DNA of 64,000 nucleotides from Halobaculum sp. MBLA0147. GTDB lineage: Archaea > Halobacteriota > Halobacteria > Halobacteriales > Haloferacaceae. Under the pieces are notes generated by a model that was given only the letters and a program-made list of their open reading frames with translations, ran no database searches and was not told the DNA's origin. Positions 16,973 to 24,980 of this stretch are shown one piece after another (position 1 is the stretch's first letter; every line of letters starts with the position of its first letter). The stretch lies in NCBI RefSeq assembly GCF_041361345.1, contig NZ_JBGKAD010000001.1, forward strand, positions 744,001 through 808,000, given 5' to 3'. The position numbers and the translations under genes are program-made.

Positions 16973-19810
16973 TCACCAGAACTGCTGGGTACGGGCGTAC
17001 TGCCGTTCTTGCTCCAGCAGGTCGCGGTAGAACTCGTCTTCGTCCTCGCGGAGCTTCCCGATCACGCGGGCGGCGTTCGTCGGGCCGACGCCGCGAGCGG
17101 CGAGCGCGATCACCGCCTGCTGGCCGTGCGCCTGCACGAGGTTCGCCGCGCGGTGAGCACGCTGGGTGCGCCGGTGTTGCTCGTCGTCTTTCTCGTCGGC
17201 CCGCACGGCGGCGACGGTCTCGTCGTCCCAGGGGTTCAACGCCGCGATCCGCGTGGACCCACACGCCGGACAGGTCGGCTCGTCGCTCACGCTCCCGACC
17301 GTCCGCTCGCTGCGCCACTCCGTACAGTGGACACACAAGAGGATCACCCGATCCGACAACACCCTGTCTTTCAGCGTCTCGATCACCGAGGCGTCCGCGT
17401 TCTCCGGCACGAGCAACTCCCGCCCAGAGGAGCGTCCGCCGGTGCCGATCGGTGTGTGGTCTCTGGCCGCGGCCACGTCCACGTCCCCGGACTGGATCCG
17501 TTCGAGCAACGCGGCCGTCTCCGCGGTCGCCAACTCCGTGTGGAACACCTCCCGGACCGCCTCGTCGAACACCGGCGTGTCCTCCAGCGCCGCCAGCAGT
17601 CGGTCGCCGCCGAAGCGTCTGTCCGCGTCGTAGCGCTTGAGCGCGCCGAACTTCGCGGCGACGTGTGCGAGGGTGAACTTCAGCGTGTCCGAGTTCTTCA
17701 GCGCCAACTCCAACAACCCCTCGACGTGGTTCGGGTCCGTCTCTTCGAGAATCTCGATCACCGTCCCCGGGTCCGTCCGGGAGGGCACCTCCAACTCCAC
17801 GCGGTACGGGTCCGCCTCCATCCCCACGGAAGAGCCGGTGCGCTGCCCGATCAGTGCCGAGAGCAGTCGGCCGAGTGTGCGGTTCACCTCGTGGCCGTAC
17901 GGACTGTTCACCACGATTTCGCGACCACGCCCCTCGACGACGAGTCTGTTCGCCGTCGGCACCGGAGCACCCGCCGCGGCGTGGCGCTGGATCTGTTCGA
18001 GGCCGACCGCGGCGGTGTGTTCGTCCGTCGGGTACCGCGCGGTGAACTCCCGTGCGACCGTCTCCGTCGCGGCCCCGCGCTCGAACTGCGGGGCCGCGAC
18101 CGAGCGCATCTCCCCCACCTCGTTGGCGACGCCGGCAGGCACCGGGATCTCCTGGCCGGTCCACGACGGGACCTCGCCGGCCGGGTCCTCGATGGGCGCG
18201 ACGTTGACCCGCGCCTCCTCGTCGTCCACGTCGTTGATCCGCCACATCTCCCCGCGCTGGATGAACGCCTCGCCCGGCTCCGCGAAGTTGACGACGAACC
18301 GCTCGTCGAGGGTGCCGACCTGCCGCCGCGCGGAGATGTCGTACACCTCGTACGTCTCCTCGTCGGGGATCATCGAGAGGTTGCGGTAGAAGTACTGCCA
18401 CGTCCCGCCGCTCGTCTCGATCCGGTCGCGCTCCTCGTCGAGCCACACCACCCGGTTGCCGTCGAGTTCCCGCACCACCTCGCGGAACTGCGCGGGCGCG
18501 AGCTCGCGGAACGGGTACGCGTCCGTCACCAACTCGTAGGCCGCCCGCGCGTCGACGCCGTCCTCGCGGTCCATCACGATCCCGACGACCTGGTTGGCGA
18601 CCACGTCGAGACTCCCGTGGTGGATCCCGGCCGTCTCCACCTCGCCCGCGACCGCCCGGCGCGCGATCGCCAGCGCCTCCAGCGTGTCGTCCGGGTGGTC
18701 CGTGACGATCGTCCCGGTGGACACCTCGTCACGGCGGTGGCCCGCACGCCCGACGCGCTGGAGCAGTCGCGTCACCTCCCGCGGGGAGTTGTACTGGACG
18801 ACGTGGTCGACCCGTCCCACGTCGATCCCGAGTTCCATCGAGGAGGTACACACCAGCCCGTCGATCTCGCCGTCCTTGAACCGGTCTTCCACGTCGATCC
18901 GCGCCTCCTTCGACAGCGAGCCGTGGTGGACCTCGATCGGCTCGTCGAGGGCCTTGAACCGCGATCCCAGCGCCTCCGCCGTCTGGCGCGTGTTGACGAA
19001 GATCAGCGTCGACTCGTGGTCCGCGACCAAGTCACGGATCAGTCGGACGTGGCTGGCGATCTCCGCGTCCGTCGCCAACTCCCCCGCCAGCGCCTCGTCG
19101 GCCTCGGTCACCTCGGGTGACACCACGTCGAACGCCACGTCGCTGCCGGCGTCGATCTCGACGATCGTACAACCACGTGCGCCGGTGAGGAACCGCCCCA
19201 CCTCCGCGGGGTCGCCGACGGTCGCGGAGAGGCCGATCCGCTGGTAGTCGTCGGCCAGCGCTCGGAGTCGCTCCATCGCCACCGTGAGTTGTGCGCCGCG
19301 CTTCGAGGCGGCGAGTTCGTGGACCTCGTCGATCACGAGGTGGCGTACGTCCGCCAGCGCGGTCCGGAGCTTCGACCCCGTGAGCATCGCCTGCAGCGTC
19401 TCCGGCGTCGTGACGAGCACGTCCGGCGGGTCCTCCGCCTGCCGTTGCCGCTGGTAGTCGGAGGTGTCGCCGTGTCGCACCTGTACGTCCAGCTCTAAGG
19501 TCTCGCCCCACCACTCCAGTCGCTCGCGCATGTCGCGGTTCAACGCCCGCAGCGGGGTGACGTACAGCGCCCCCATCCCGTCGGGCGGGTCGGCGGCGAG
19601 TGCGTCGAACACCGGGAGCATCGCCGTCTCCGTCTTCCCGGTTCCCGTCGGGGCGACGACGAGCCCGTGGTCCCCGTCGACGAGCGGTGGGATGGCGCGC
19701 CGCTGTGGCTCCGTCGGCGTCGTGAACCCCCGGTCCGACAGCGCCGACCGGACCGGCTCCCCCAGCGCGGCGAAGGCGTCCATCCCCTCGGCGACACCCG
19801 CGTCTGTCAT
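16973..19810 (-). CDS. lhr: Lhr-type ATP-dependent DNA helicase
   Basis: Superfamily 2 helicase, 945 residues from ATG 19810. Q-motif-like TEPQRRAIPPL, motif I APTGTGKTET, motif Ia YVTPLRALNRDM, motif II DEVHE, motif III LSATV, motif IV LIFVNTRQTAE, motif V VCTSSMELGIDVG, motif VI QRVGRAGHR. The long C-terminal region has the winged-helix and Lhr-core blocks (YFYRNLSMIPDEETYEV, WRINDVDDEEARVNVAPIED, HPEGLL-like LLELALKNSDTLKF) and a zinc-ribbon-like CVHCTEW...CPACGS near the end. Lhr proteins act in repair and replication-coupled recombination. Not recognised as a fusion. Confidence 0.93.
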   Translation of the reverse strand: MTDAGVAEGMDAFAALGEPVRSALSDRGFTTPTEPQRRAIPPLVDGDHGLVVAPTGTGKTETAMLPVFDALAADPPDGMGALYVTPLRALNRDMRERLEWWGETLELDVQVRHGDTSDYQRQRQAEDPPDVLVTTPETLQAMLTGSKLRTALADVRHLVIDEVHELAASKRGAQLTVAMERLRALADDYQRIGLSATVGDPAEVGRFLTGARGCTIVEIDAGSDVAFDVVSPEVTEADEALAGELATDAEIASHVRLIRDLVADHESTLIFVNTRQTAEALGSRFKALDEPIEVHHGSLSKEARIDVEDRFKDGEIDGLVCTSSMELGIDVGRVDHVVQYNSPREVTRLLQRVGRAGHRRDEVSTGTIVTDHPDDTLEALAIARRAVAGEVETAGIHHGSLDVVANQVVGIVMDREDGVDARAAYELVTDAYPFRELAPAQFREVVRELDGNRVVWLDEERDRIETSGGTWQYFYRNLSMIPDEETYEVYDISARRQVGTLDERFVVNFAEPGEAFIQRGEMWRINDVDDEEARVNVAPIEDPAGEVPSWTGQEIPVPAGVANEVGEMRSVAAPQFERGAATETVAREFTARYPTDEHTAAVGLEQIQRHAAAGAPVPTANRLVVEGRGREIVVNSPYGHEVNRTLGRLLSALIGQRTGSSVGMEADPYRVELEVPSRTDPGTVIEILEETDPNHVEGLLELALKNSDTLKFTLAHVAAKFGALKRYDADRRFGGDRLLAALEDTPVFDEAVREVFHTELATAETAALLERIQSGDVDVAAARDHTPIGTGGRSSGRELLVPENADASVIETLKDRVLSDRVILLCVHCTEWRSERTVGSVSDEPTCPACGSTRIAALNPWDDETVAAVRADEKDDEQHRRTQRAHRAANLVQAHGQQAVIALAARGVGPTNAARVIGKLREDEDEFYRDLLEQERQYARTQQFW

Positions 19811-19960
19811 CGACAGTGGTTGCGGCGGGAGGCGGTTAACGGTTTCTCGACGGGAGTCGTCGGGTCGCGAACGCCGCCGACGACCCGCCGACAGATCGAC
19901 TCGCGACCGTCGGCGACGAACTGGCGACCGACCGACTCCCGATCGGAACCGCGACGCGAC

Positions 19961-20347
19961 TCAGTCCAGGAACTCGCGCGCCGCGCTCTCGTCCTCGAAG
20001 ATCCGCGTCTCGACACCGTCGAGTTTGCTCTGGAACGCCATCCCCTTGACGCGCTCCTCGACGACGACGGCCCACCGCGAGACACCCTCGTCGACGGCCA
20101 CGTCGCCGGCGTGTTGGACGGCCTCGAACACGCCCGAGCCGATCGGGTTCTCCACGCGCAGCAGCGTCAGGATTCCGTCCACGTCCTCGCGCTCTAGCGT
20201 CGAAACGAACGCCTCGTTGATCGCCGCACCCGTCTCCGCGTCCAACTCCAGCGTCGCCGGCAGTTCCACCGTCACCACGCCGTCTTCGAACGTCAGAGTC
20301 CAGTCTCCCTCGGTCGCCGTCGTCCGCGTCGCACGAGTCGTGCTCAT
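19961..20347 (-). CDS. STAS/SpoIIAA-like protein of unknown function (paralogue 1)
   Basis: 128 residues from ATG 20347. Alternating strands and helices (WTLTFEDGVVTVELPATLEL, GILTLLRVENPIG, SRWAVVVEERVKGMAFQSKL, VETRIFEDESAAREFL) suggest a STAS/SpoIIAA-like fold. It aligns along its length with the product of 53836-54246 (shared KGMAFQSKLDGVETR versus [15 protein letters not shown]). No export signal. Divergent from the epimerase-like gene with 257 bases between them. Confidence 0.75.
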   Translation of the reverse strand: MSTTRATRTTATEGDWTLTFEDGVVTVELPATLELDAETGAAINEAFVSTLEREDVDGILTLLRVENPIGSGVFEAVQHAGDVAVDEGVSRWAVVVEERVKGMAFQSKLDGVETRIFEDESAAREFLD

Positions 20348-20468
20348 GTACGGTTCACACGAGGGACCGATCCCACCCAAACCGTGTGTCCAACTACAGA
20401 GACGCCAGGTTCCGGAGTGTCTAACTACAGAGAACCGGTCGGTTCCGGGTCGGTTCTCGGCTGTGAGA

Positions 20469-20532
20469 GACGTACACACGGCCGGAGTGGCGGGTGACGA
20501 GACGTACACACGGCCGGAGTGGCGGGTGACGA
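20469..20532. repeat. 32-bp perfect tandem duplication
   Basis: The unit starting GACGTACACACGGCCGGAGT occupies 20469-20500 and 20501-20532 without a mismatch. Nearby, AACTACAGAGA occurs twice (about 20391 and 20424). All lie in the 257-base divergent region 20348-20604, so either copy could hold promoter elements. No gene is seen here. Confidence 0.95.
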
Positions 20533-20604
20533 GACGGGGGACATGACCGTCTCTCGGGACGTGTCACCGACGGACTTAGGTCGGGAGCCGACGACGCCGG
20601 ACCG

Positions 20605-21429
20605 ATGAGCGAACGCGACGCGATCCTCGACGGGACCGAGACCGCCAACCGGGCAGACGACGGGCTCGCACTCGGGACGACCATCGGCGGGTTCTACGAG
20701 CGAATCGACGACGTGGCGGCGTGGTCGCCCGAGACGGGTGGGTTCGACTTCCTCGAGGTGACCGTCGGCGGCGACTCGACGCGGTTGGACGCCGTCCCGG
20801 TCGAGCGGCTCGCGCGGGAACTCGACGCGGCGGGGTACGACCGCACGGTCCACCTCCCGACCACCTACCCGTTCGCAGTGCCGGTCCCGGAGGCGCGTCG
20901 CGCCGCGCTGGCGTACCTCGACCGCGGACTCGAGGTCGCGGCTGGGTTCGGCGCCGAGAAGGCGGTCGCGCACGCCAGCACCGAGCCACACGATCCCGGT
21001 GACGCGCCGCTGTTACGCGAGACCGTCACAGACCTGGCCGCACGCGGCGAGGACGCCGGCGTGGAACTCTGTGTGGAGAACGTCGGGCACCTCGACCGGG
21101 GCTTCGGCCTGGAGACCGTCGGCGAGGCTGTCGCGGACGCGGGGGCGTCGCTGTGTCTCGACGTGGGGCACGCCTACCTGGAGGTCGGCAACGACGGCTT
21201 GCGGGAGTTCCTCGCCTCGTACGCGGACCTCGTCTCGCACGTCCACGTCCACGACGCCCGGGAACGGGGCGACTCACACGTCCCACTGGGGGCCGGCGAA
21301 CTCGACCCGACGGCCGCCGCGGCCGTGGCCGACGCCGCCCCGACCGTCGCCGTGGAGGTGTTCACCGACGACTGGCCGCTGTTGGCCGACACCGCCCGCC
21401 GGTTCGAGCGCGCCGTGACCGGGGAGTGA
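20605..21429 (+). CDS. Sugar phosphate isomerase/epimerase-like TIM-barrel protein
   Basis: 274 residues from ATG 20605. AP endonuclease 2/xylose isomerase-like barrel: GFDFLEVTVGG at the second strand, RTVHLPTTYPF, EKAVAHASTEPH, VELCVENVGH with the metal-binding Glu, SLCLDVGHAYLE with Asp-x-Gly-His, VSHVHVHDARERGDSHVPLGAGEL with His-x-His-Asp, and VAVEVF with the last Glu. These form the usual trinuclear metal site. Substrate cannot be read; endonuclease IV is less likely because the DNA-binding loops are short. Confidence 0.85.
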   Translation: MSERDAILDGTETANRADDGLALGTTIGGFYERIDDVAAWSPETGGFDFLEVTVGGDSTRLDAVPVERLARELDAAGYDRTVHLPTTYPFAVPVPEARRAALAYLDRGLEVAAGFGAEKAVAHASTEPHDPGDAPLLRETVTDLAARGEDAGVELCVENVGHLDRGFGLETVGEAVADAGASLCLDVGHAYLEVGNDGLREFLASYADLVSHVHVHDARERGDSHVPLGAGELDPTAAAAVADAAPTVAVEVFTDDWPLLADTARRFERAVTGE

Positions 21430-21512
21430 GCGGGGATGCGGTGACGAGCGAGCGGGGAGGCGGTGACGAGCGAGCGTGGCACGTCTCGGCGCGTAGGACA
21501 GCACGCCGCTTG

Positions 21513-21716
21513 TCACTTCACAGCGTCGCGGGCGACGAACACCGTCTCCCCGCGCCGGCCACACGCCGGACAGTCGAACCGCTGCCACCGCGTCGTGTCG
21601 AGGTCGCCGAACGGTGCCGGCCGGACACCTCGCTCGCGCCCGAACCGCTCCCCGCAGTGGTCACACCGGAACTCCGCCGCGTCGAGGTCGGCCGACGGCG
21701 TATCGTCGCGAGTCAC
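21513..21716 (-). CDS. Small two-CxxC zinc-ribbon protein downstream of larC
   Basis: 67 residues if it starts at GTG 21716, 13 bases after the larC stop; a longer in-frame start inside larC is unlikely because that part is Arg-rich. Two knuckles, FRCDHCGERFG and FDCPACGRRGETVF, make one zinc ribbon; the ends are short and acidic. Small zinc-finger proteins of this kind are abundant in haloarchaea. The tight spacing suggests it is in the larC operon and could assist metal handling, which is inference. Confidence 0.72.
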   Translation of the reverse strand: MTRDDTPSADLDAAEFRCDHCGERFGRERGVRPAPFGDLDTTRWQRFDCPACGRRGETVFVARDAVK

Positions 21717-21729
21717 GAGTCCCCTCCGG

Positions 21730-23421
21730 TCACGAGTCGTGGCCCGCCCGCGAGTCGTCGCCCGGCGTCTCGCCCGCGAGCCGGTCGCGAGCGAGCGTCT
21801 CGGCACGCCGGCGGAGATCGCGGACGGCGACACCGCTCTCGCGCGCCGCGGCCAGCACGTCGTCGTACTCCGCGCTCACGTCGTAGACGGTGCCGTCGGC
21901 GGTGAGTGCGAGCTTGACCGCCACCTCGTGTGTCGTCGGCTCCGACTCGGACGTGTCGCCTCCCGCCGCCGTCTCGTCGGCCGGAATCCCCTCTCCGTCT
22001 CGGGCGTCCTCGTCGTCCACGGAGAGCGTGACAGTCTCGACGCGTCGGTCAGCGATCCAGCGGTGGCGCGCGGCCGTCTCCCGGACGCCGAGCGTCCCCG
22101 TCTCGACGGCGAGCCGTCGCGCGAGTCGCGTCGCGTCGCCCGGTTCACAGATCACCTGCACGTGGTGACCCGGGCGCGACTTCTTGCCCGTCGTCGGGAG
22201 CACGGTCACGTCGTGGGCGCCCGCCTCGAGGAGTGTCGTCTGGAGACTCCCGAGCACCTCCGGCGTCGTGTCGTCGAGCGTCGTCTCGAGAACCGTCACC
22301 TCGTCGTGGTGGAGGCCGTCGGCCGTCGACGGGTGCGGATCGTCCCCGGCGGAGTGGTGCCCGTGATCGGTCGTCGCCTCGTAGTGGTCGTCGCCCGTCG
22401 ATCCGTGGTCGTCGTGACCCGTCTCTCCGTGTTCGTCTGCAGACTCCTCGTCGTGTCCGCCGTGAGCGTGACTCGCGTCGTCCTCGCCGGCGTCGCCGTC
22501 TGGCGTCGACTCGCCGACGGTCGCGCGGAGGACGTTCGGCCGCGGCGCGAGGTCGTAGCCGCCGGCGCCGTAGCCGCTCGTCTCGACGGCCAGCGGCGGG
22601 AGCGTGTCGACACCCTCGGCCAGCGCCGCGAGGATCGCCGCGCCGGTCGGCGTCGTCAACTCTCGCTCGACCGGCCCACCCTCCAGTCGCCAGTCGGCGC
22701 GAGCGGCGATCTCGGTCACCGCCGGCACCGGGACGGGGTAGGTGCCGTGGCTGAACGTCGCCTCGCCGCCGCCGGCGGCCACCGGCGTCGTCACGATCCG
22801 CTCGGGTCCGAGGTCGTCGGCGAGGAGACACGCGCCGACTACGTCCGCGATCGCGTCGTCTGCCCCCACCTCGTGGAACGGCGTCACCCCCAACGCCGTG
22901 TCGTGGACGGCCGCCTCCGCCTCGCCCAACAGCCGGAACGCCTCGCGCGCGTTCGTGGCGACGGTGTCGGGGAGTGCCATCTCGTCGACCAACGCCACCA
23001 CCTCGTCGTAGGTGCGCTCCGGGCCGCGCCCCTCGGCGTGCTCGTGGGAGTGGCCGTGCTCGTCGTGACTGTGGTCGTGATCGTGCGAGTGGCCGTGATC
23101 GTGCGAGTGGCTGTGGTCGTGATCGTGCGAGTGGCCGTTTGCGTCGTCGTGGTCGTGACTGTGCTCGCGGTCGTGTGAGTGGTCGTGATCGTGCGAGTGC
23201 TCGTGATCAGTCGTCGTCTCGTCGTCCGCCGCGTCGGTGGAGACGACGCGCGCCCGCGTCGCGGCGACACCCTGTTCGTCGACCGCCGCGAACTCGTAGG
23301 CGACCGGGAGCACGTCCGTGACGGGCGCGAGCACGTCCGGATCCGCGCCGGCCGCGACCAGCGCACCCAACACCACGTCTCCGGCCACGCCCGTCTGCCC
23401 GTCGAAGGCCAGTGTTCGCAT
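21730..23421 (-). CDS. larC: LarC, nickel-pincer cofactor biosynthesis protein with His-rich region
   Basis: CTP-dependent cyclometallase that inserts nickel into the pincer nucleotide of lactate racemase-type enzymes. Start ATG 23421 gives MRTLAFDGQTGVAGDVVLG; an ATG nine codons upstream is less likely. Family blocks: TPFHEVGADDAIADVVGA, VPAVTEIAARADWRL, TPTGAAILAAL, ETSGYGAGGYDL, and EVTVLETTLDDTTPEVLG. Between about residues 75 and 135 lies a His-Asp-rich stretch made of HSHDHDHSHD-like words, probably a nickel store; a second His-rich patch lies near bases 22300-22460. 563 residues. No larA, larB or larE is visible in the window. Confidence 0.93.
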   Translation of the reverse strand: MRTLAFDGQTGVAGDVVLGALVAAGADPDVLAPVTDVLPVAYEFAAVDEQGVAATRARVVSTDAADDETTTDHEHSHDHDHSHDREHSHDHDDANGHSHDHDHSHSHDHGHSHDHDHSHDEHGHSHEHAEGRGPERTYDEVVALVDEMALPDTVATNAREAFRLLGEAEAAVHDTALGVTPFHEVGADDAIADVVGACLLADDLGPERIVTTPVAAGGGEATFSHGTYPVPVPAVTEIAARADWRLEGGPVERELTTPTGAAILAALAEGVDTLPPLAVETSGYGAGGYDLAPRPNVLRATVGESTPDGDAGEDDASHAHGGHDEESADEHGETGHDDHGSTGDDHYEATTDHGHHSAGDDPHPSTADGLHHDEVTVLETTLDDTTPEVLGSLQTTLLEAGAHDVTVLPTTGKKSRPGHHVQVICEPGDATRLARRLAVETGTLGVRETAARHRWIADRRVETVTLSVDDEDARDGEGIPADETAAGGDTSESEPTTHEVAVKLALTADGTVYDVSAEYDDVLAAARESGVAVRDLRRRAETLARDRLAGETPGDDSRAGHDS

Positions 23422-23520
23422 GCTCCCACCGAGACGGTCGAGGTACAAGTGTCGCGCGACTGTGCGGCCACGACAGAGTGGCCTGCCGATCCGCGGCCGT
23501 CGCAGCCTGCGATGCTGGCG

Positions 23521-23847
23521 GTGTTCAGATAGGGCTAGATCGTCGGGTGGGACTAGTACTCAGGAAGCCCCGAGGGGATCGCGGTCGCTCGGCGACATAT
23601 CGCGCCTCTTGTGCGCGGCTTCGCCGCTTACATCGAGGCGCGGCGCAGCCGCGCCTCGCAGGCACCGTTCGGCGCGATAGGGGCCGCCGAGACGACTGAA
23701 GTGAACGCGATCCCCTCGCCCCTTCCAGTCCCGCCCGAATCCGCCCCGCACAGCACCTCTCCCTCCCCAGCCTCGTCGCTCGCTCCGCTCGCTCCTCCCT
23801 CGCGCGTTTCTCGCGCGCCACCCGCAACAGTCGTCTTATCTGAACAC
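23521..23847. other. Structured non-coding element with nested inverted repeats (candidate ncRNA or MITE)
   Basis: Bounded by GTGTTCAGATA (23521-23531) and its exact reverse complement (23837-23847). Inside are nested perfect helices: 23571-23583 with 23706-23718 (13 bp), 23588-23594 with 23685-23691 (7 bp), 23598-23606 with 23671-23679 (9 bp), and two hairpins, 23615-23627 (5-bp stem, TTC loop) and 23634-23658 (10-bp stem, CGCAG loop). Together they fold as a branched structure with a four-helix core. 23719-23836 is C/T-rich without helices of note. No reading frame is credible, although a 63-codon frame exists on the minus strand. No target-site duplication is obvious. Confidence 0.6.
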
Positions 23848-23863
23848 TACCGTAAGCTGGCCC

Positions 23864-23903
23864 GTAGATATTTGTACTCGGCCGAGCCATTCGCCGGTGA
23901 GGT
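23864..23903 (+). promoter_or_regulatory. Promoter and leader of the cold-shock gene
   Basis: TATA-like AGATATTTGTA at about 23867-23877 is 35-45 bases before the ATG; GGTGAGGT at about 23896-23903 can serve as ribosome binding site. The right arm of the structured element ends only about 20 bases upstream of the TATA box. Confidence 0.6.
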
Positions 23904-23911
23904 AACAGCGA

Positions 23912-24106
23912 ATGGCGCAAGGGACGGTCGCGTTCTTCAACGACACGGGTGGTTACGGATTCATCGAGACAGACGACGCCGACGAGGACGTGTTCTTCCA
24001 CATGGAAGACGTCGGCGGCCCCGACCTCGAGGAGGGGCAGGAGGTCGAGTTCGAGATCGAACAGGCCGAGAAGGGCCCACGAGCCAAGAACCTCACGCGA
24101 CTGTGA
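23912..24106 (+). CDS. cspA: Cold-shock domain protein
   Basis: 64-residue single-domain nucleic-acid chaperone. The OB-fold carries RNP1 (GGYGFIET) and RNP2 (DVFFHMED), followed by VEFEIEQAEKGPRAKNLTRL. Length and motifs match bacterial CspA, which is common in haloarchaea, probably by ancient transfer. Single gene with its own promoter. Confidence 0.96.
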   Translation: MAQGTVAFFNDTGGYGFIETDDADEDVFFHMEDVGGPDLEEGQEVEFEIEQAEKGPRAKNLTRL

Positions 24107-24129
24107 GGTGACCGGGTCGCGGCCAGGGC

Positions 24130-24534
24130 TCACCCGAGGGTGAGCACCCGGACGCGGACCGACTCGCCGTCGGTCTCCAACACGACTTCTTCGCGGACGC
24201 TGTCTGCGACCAGCGACCGCCACGACTCCGGCCCCGACCCCGGGAACGGCGGCACGTCGTCGGCGAGCAGCGCCCGCGGCTGGACGTGGATCGGTTCGGG
24301 GTCGTCGTACTCCGCCTCCGTCCCCGCGACGTGGATGCGGGCACGCATCCGGCCGGTGAACGGCGGCGTGATCCGCAACACGGCGTCGCGACGGTTCCGG
24401 TTGCGCGACTCGACCGCCGCCACGAGGTCCGCCGTCGTCACGACGACACTGTCGATGGCCGTCGGGTCGCCGCCCGACGACACCCCTGGCTCGTCGCTCA
24501 CGGACACCCATCGGACGCCGACCGACGAAACCAT
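24130..24534 (-). CDS. Acidic protein of unknown function
   Basis: 134 residues from ATG 24534, or 123 from GTG 24501 (MSDEPGVSS...). I do not recognise it. Content: TTADLVAAVESRNRNRRDAVLRITPPFTGRMRARIHV, which looks like a helix followed by strands, then PEPIHVQPRALL and a C-terminal strand-rich EEVVLETDGESVRVRVLTLG. No Cys, no signal, no membrane segment. Convergent with the cold-shock gene, 23 bases apart. Confidence 0.7.
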   Translation of the reverse strand: MVSSVGVRWVSVSDEPGVSSGGDPTAIDSVVVTTADLVAAVESRNRNRRDAVLRITPPFTGRMRARIHVAGTEAEYDDPEPIHVQPRALLADDVPPFPGSGPESWRSLVADSVREEVVLETDGESVRVRVLTLG

Positions 24535-24642
24535 TCCGCTCTCGAACCTGCCGGTGTGGTGTGGCAGTTCACCGGACGGACACCGGCGACAGAGCAGTCG
24601 CTCCGTGGCACGGGTCTCGCGAGAACACGACCGCTCGCAGCC

Positions 24643-24786
24643 TCACGACTGGTAGGCGAGGTCCGCTCGTACCGTCTCGAGCGACTCCTGGTCGAGAGAA
24701 CCGCCACAGTCTGGACACGCCGCGCGGAACGACGCCGCGCTCACTCTCCGTCCACACTCGCGACAGACGAACGGACGCTCCGACAT
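24643..24786 (-). CDS. 47-residue zinc-ribbon (rubrerythrin-like) protein
   Basis: Short gene read from ATG 24786 to TGA 24643. It begins MSERPFVCRECGRRVSA and continues FRAACPDCGGSLDQE, giving two CxxC pairs of a zinc ribbon, then a short acidic helix. Upstream on the same strand TTTAACAT lies about 25-30 bases before the ATG, so the mRNA is probably leaderless. Such mini zinc ribbons are frequent in haloarchaea; function unknown. Confidence 0.8.
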   Translation of the reverse strand: MSERPFVCRECGRRVSAASFRAACPDCGGSLDQESLETVRADLAYQS

Positions 24787-24980
24787 CGTCTACACTATAG
24801 GAGATTGGGATGTTAAATGTTGGCACGGGGTGCACGCCGTGACACACGGAGTGGCACGGGTCGGACCGAGAGTGGGCCGGTGGGTCGCCGTGCGCTCGGA
24901 CGGGCACCGACCTGCCGGGACGGAGGCGGACGGGGACCGACAGCGTTTCGGGGCGACCACCGCTGGCACCACGTACTCGA

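Noticed and set aside
16896-18446. 516-codon frame inside the lhr gene
   Set aside because: Shadow of the Lhr-type helicase, Arg/Gly-rich, with no motif.
23560-23751. 63-codon minus-strand frame within the structured element
   Set aside because: Arg-rich, with no acidic bias, and it coincides with the helices; more likely a by-product of palindromic GC-rich DNA.
23422-23911. tRNA gene in the larC-cspA gap
   Set aside because: No GGTTCGAATCC-type T loop or acceptor pairing found; helices do not match a cloverleaf.
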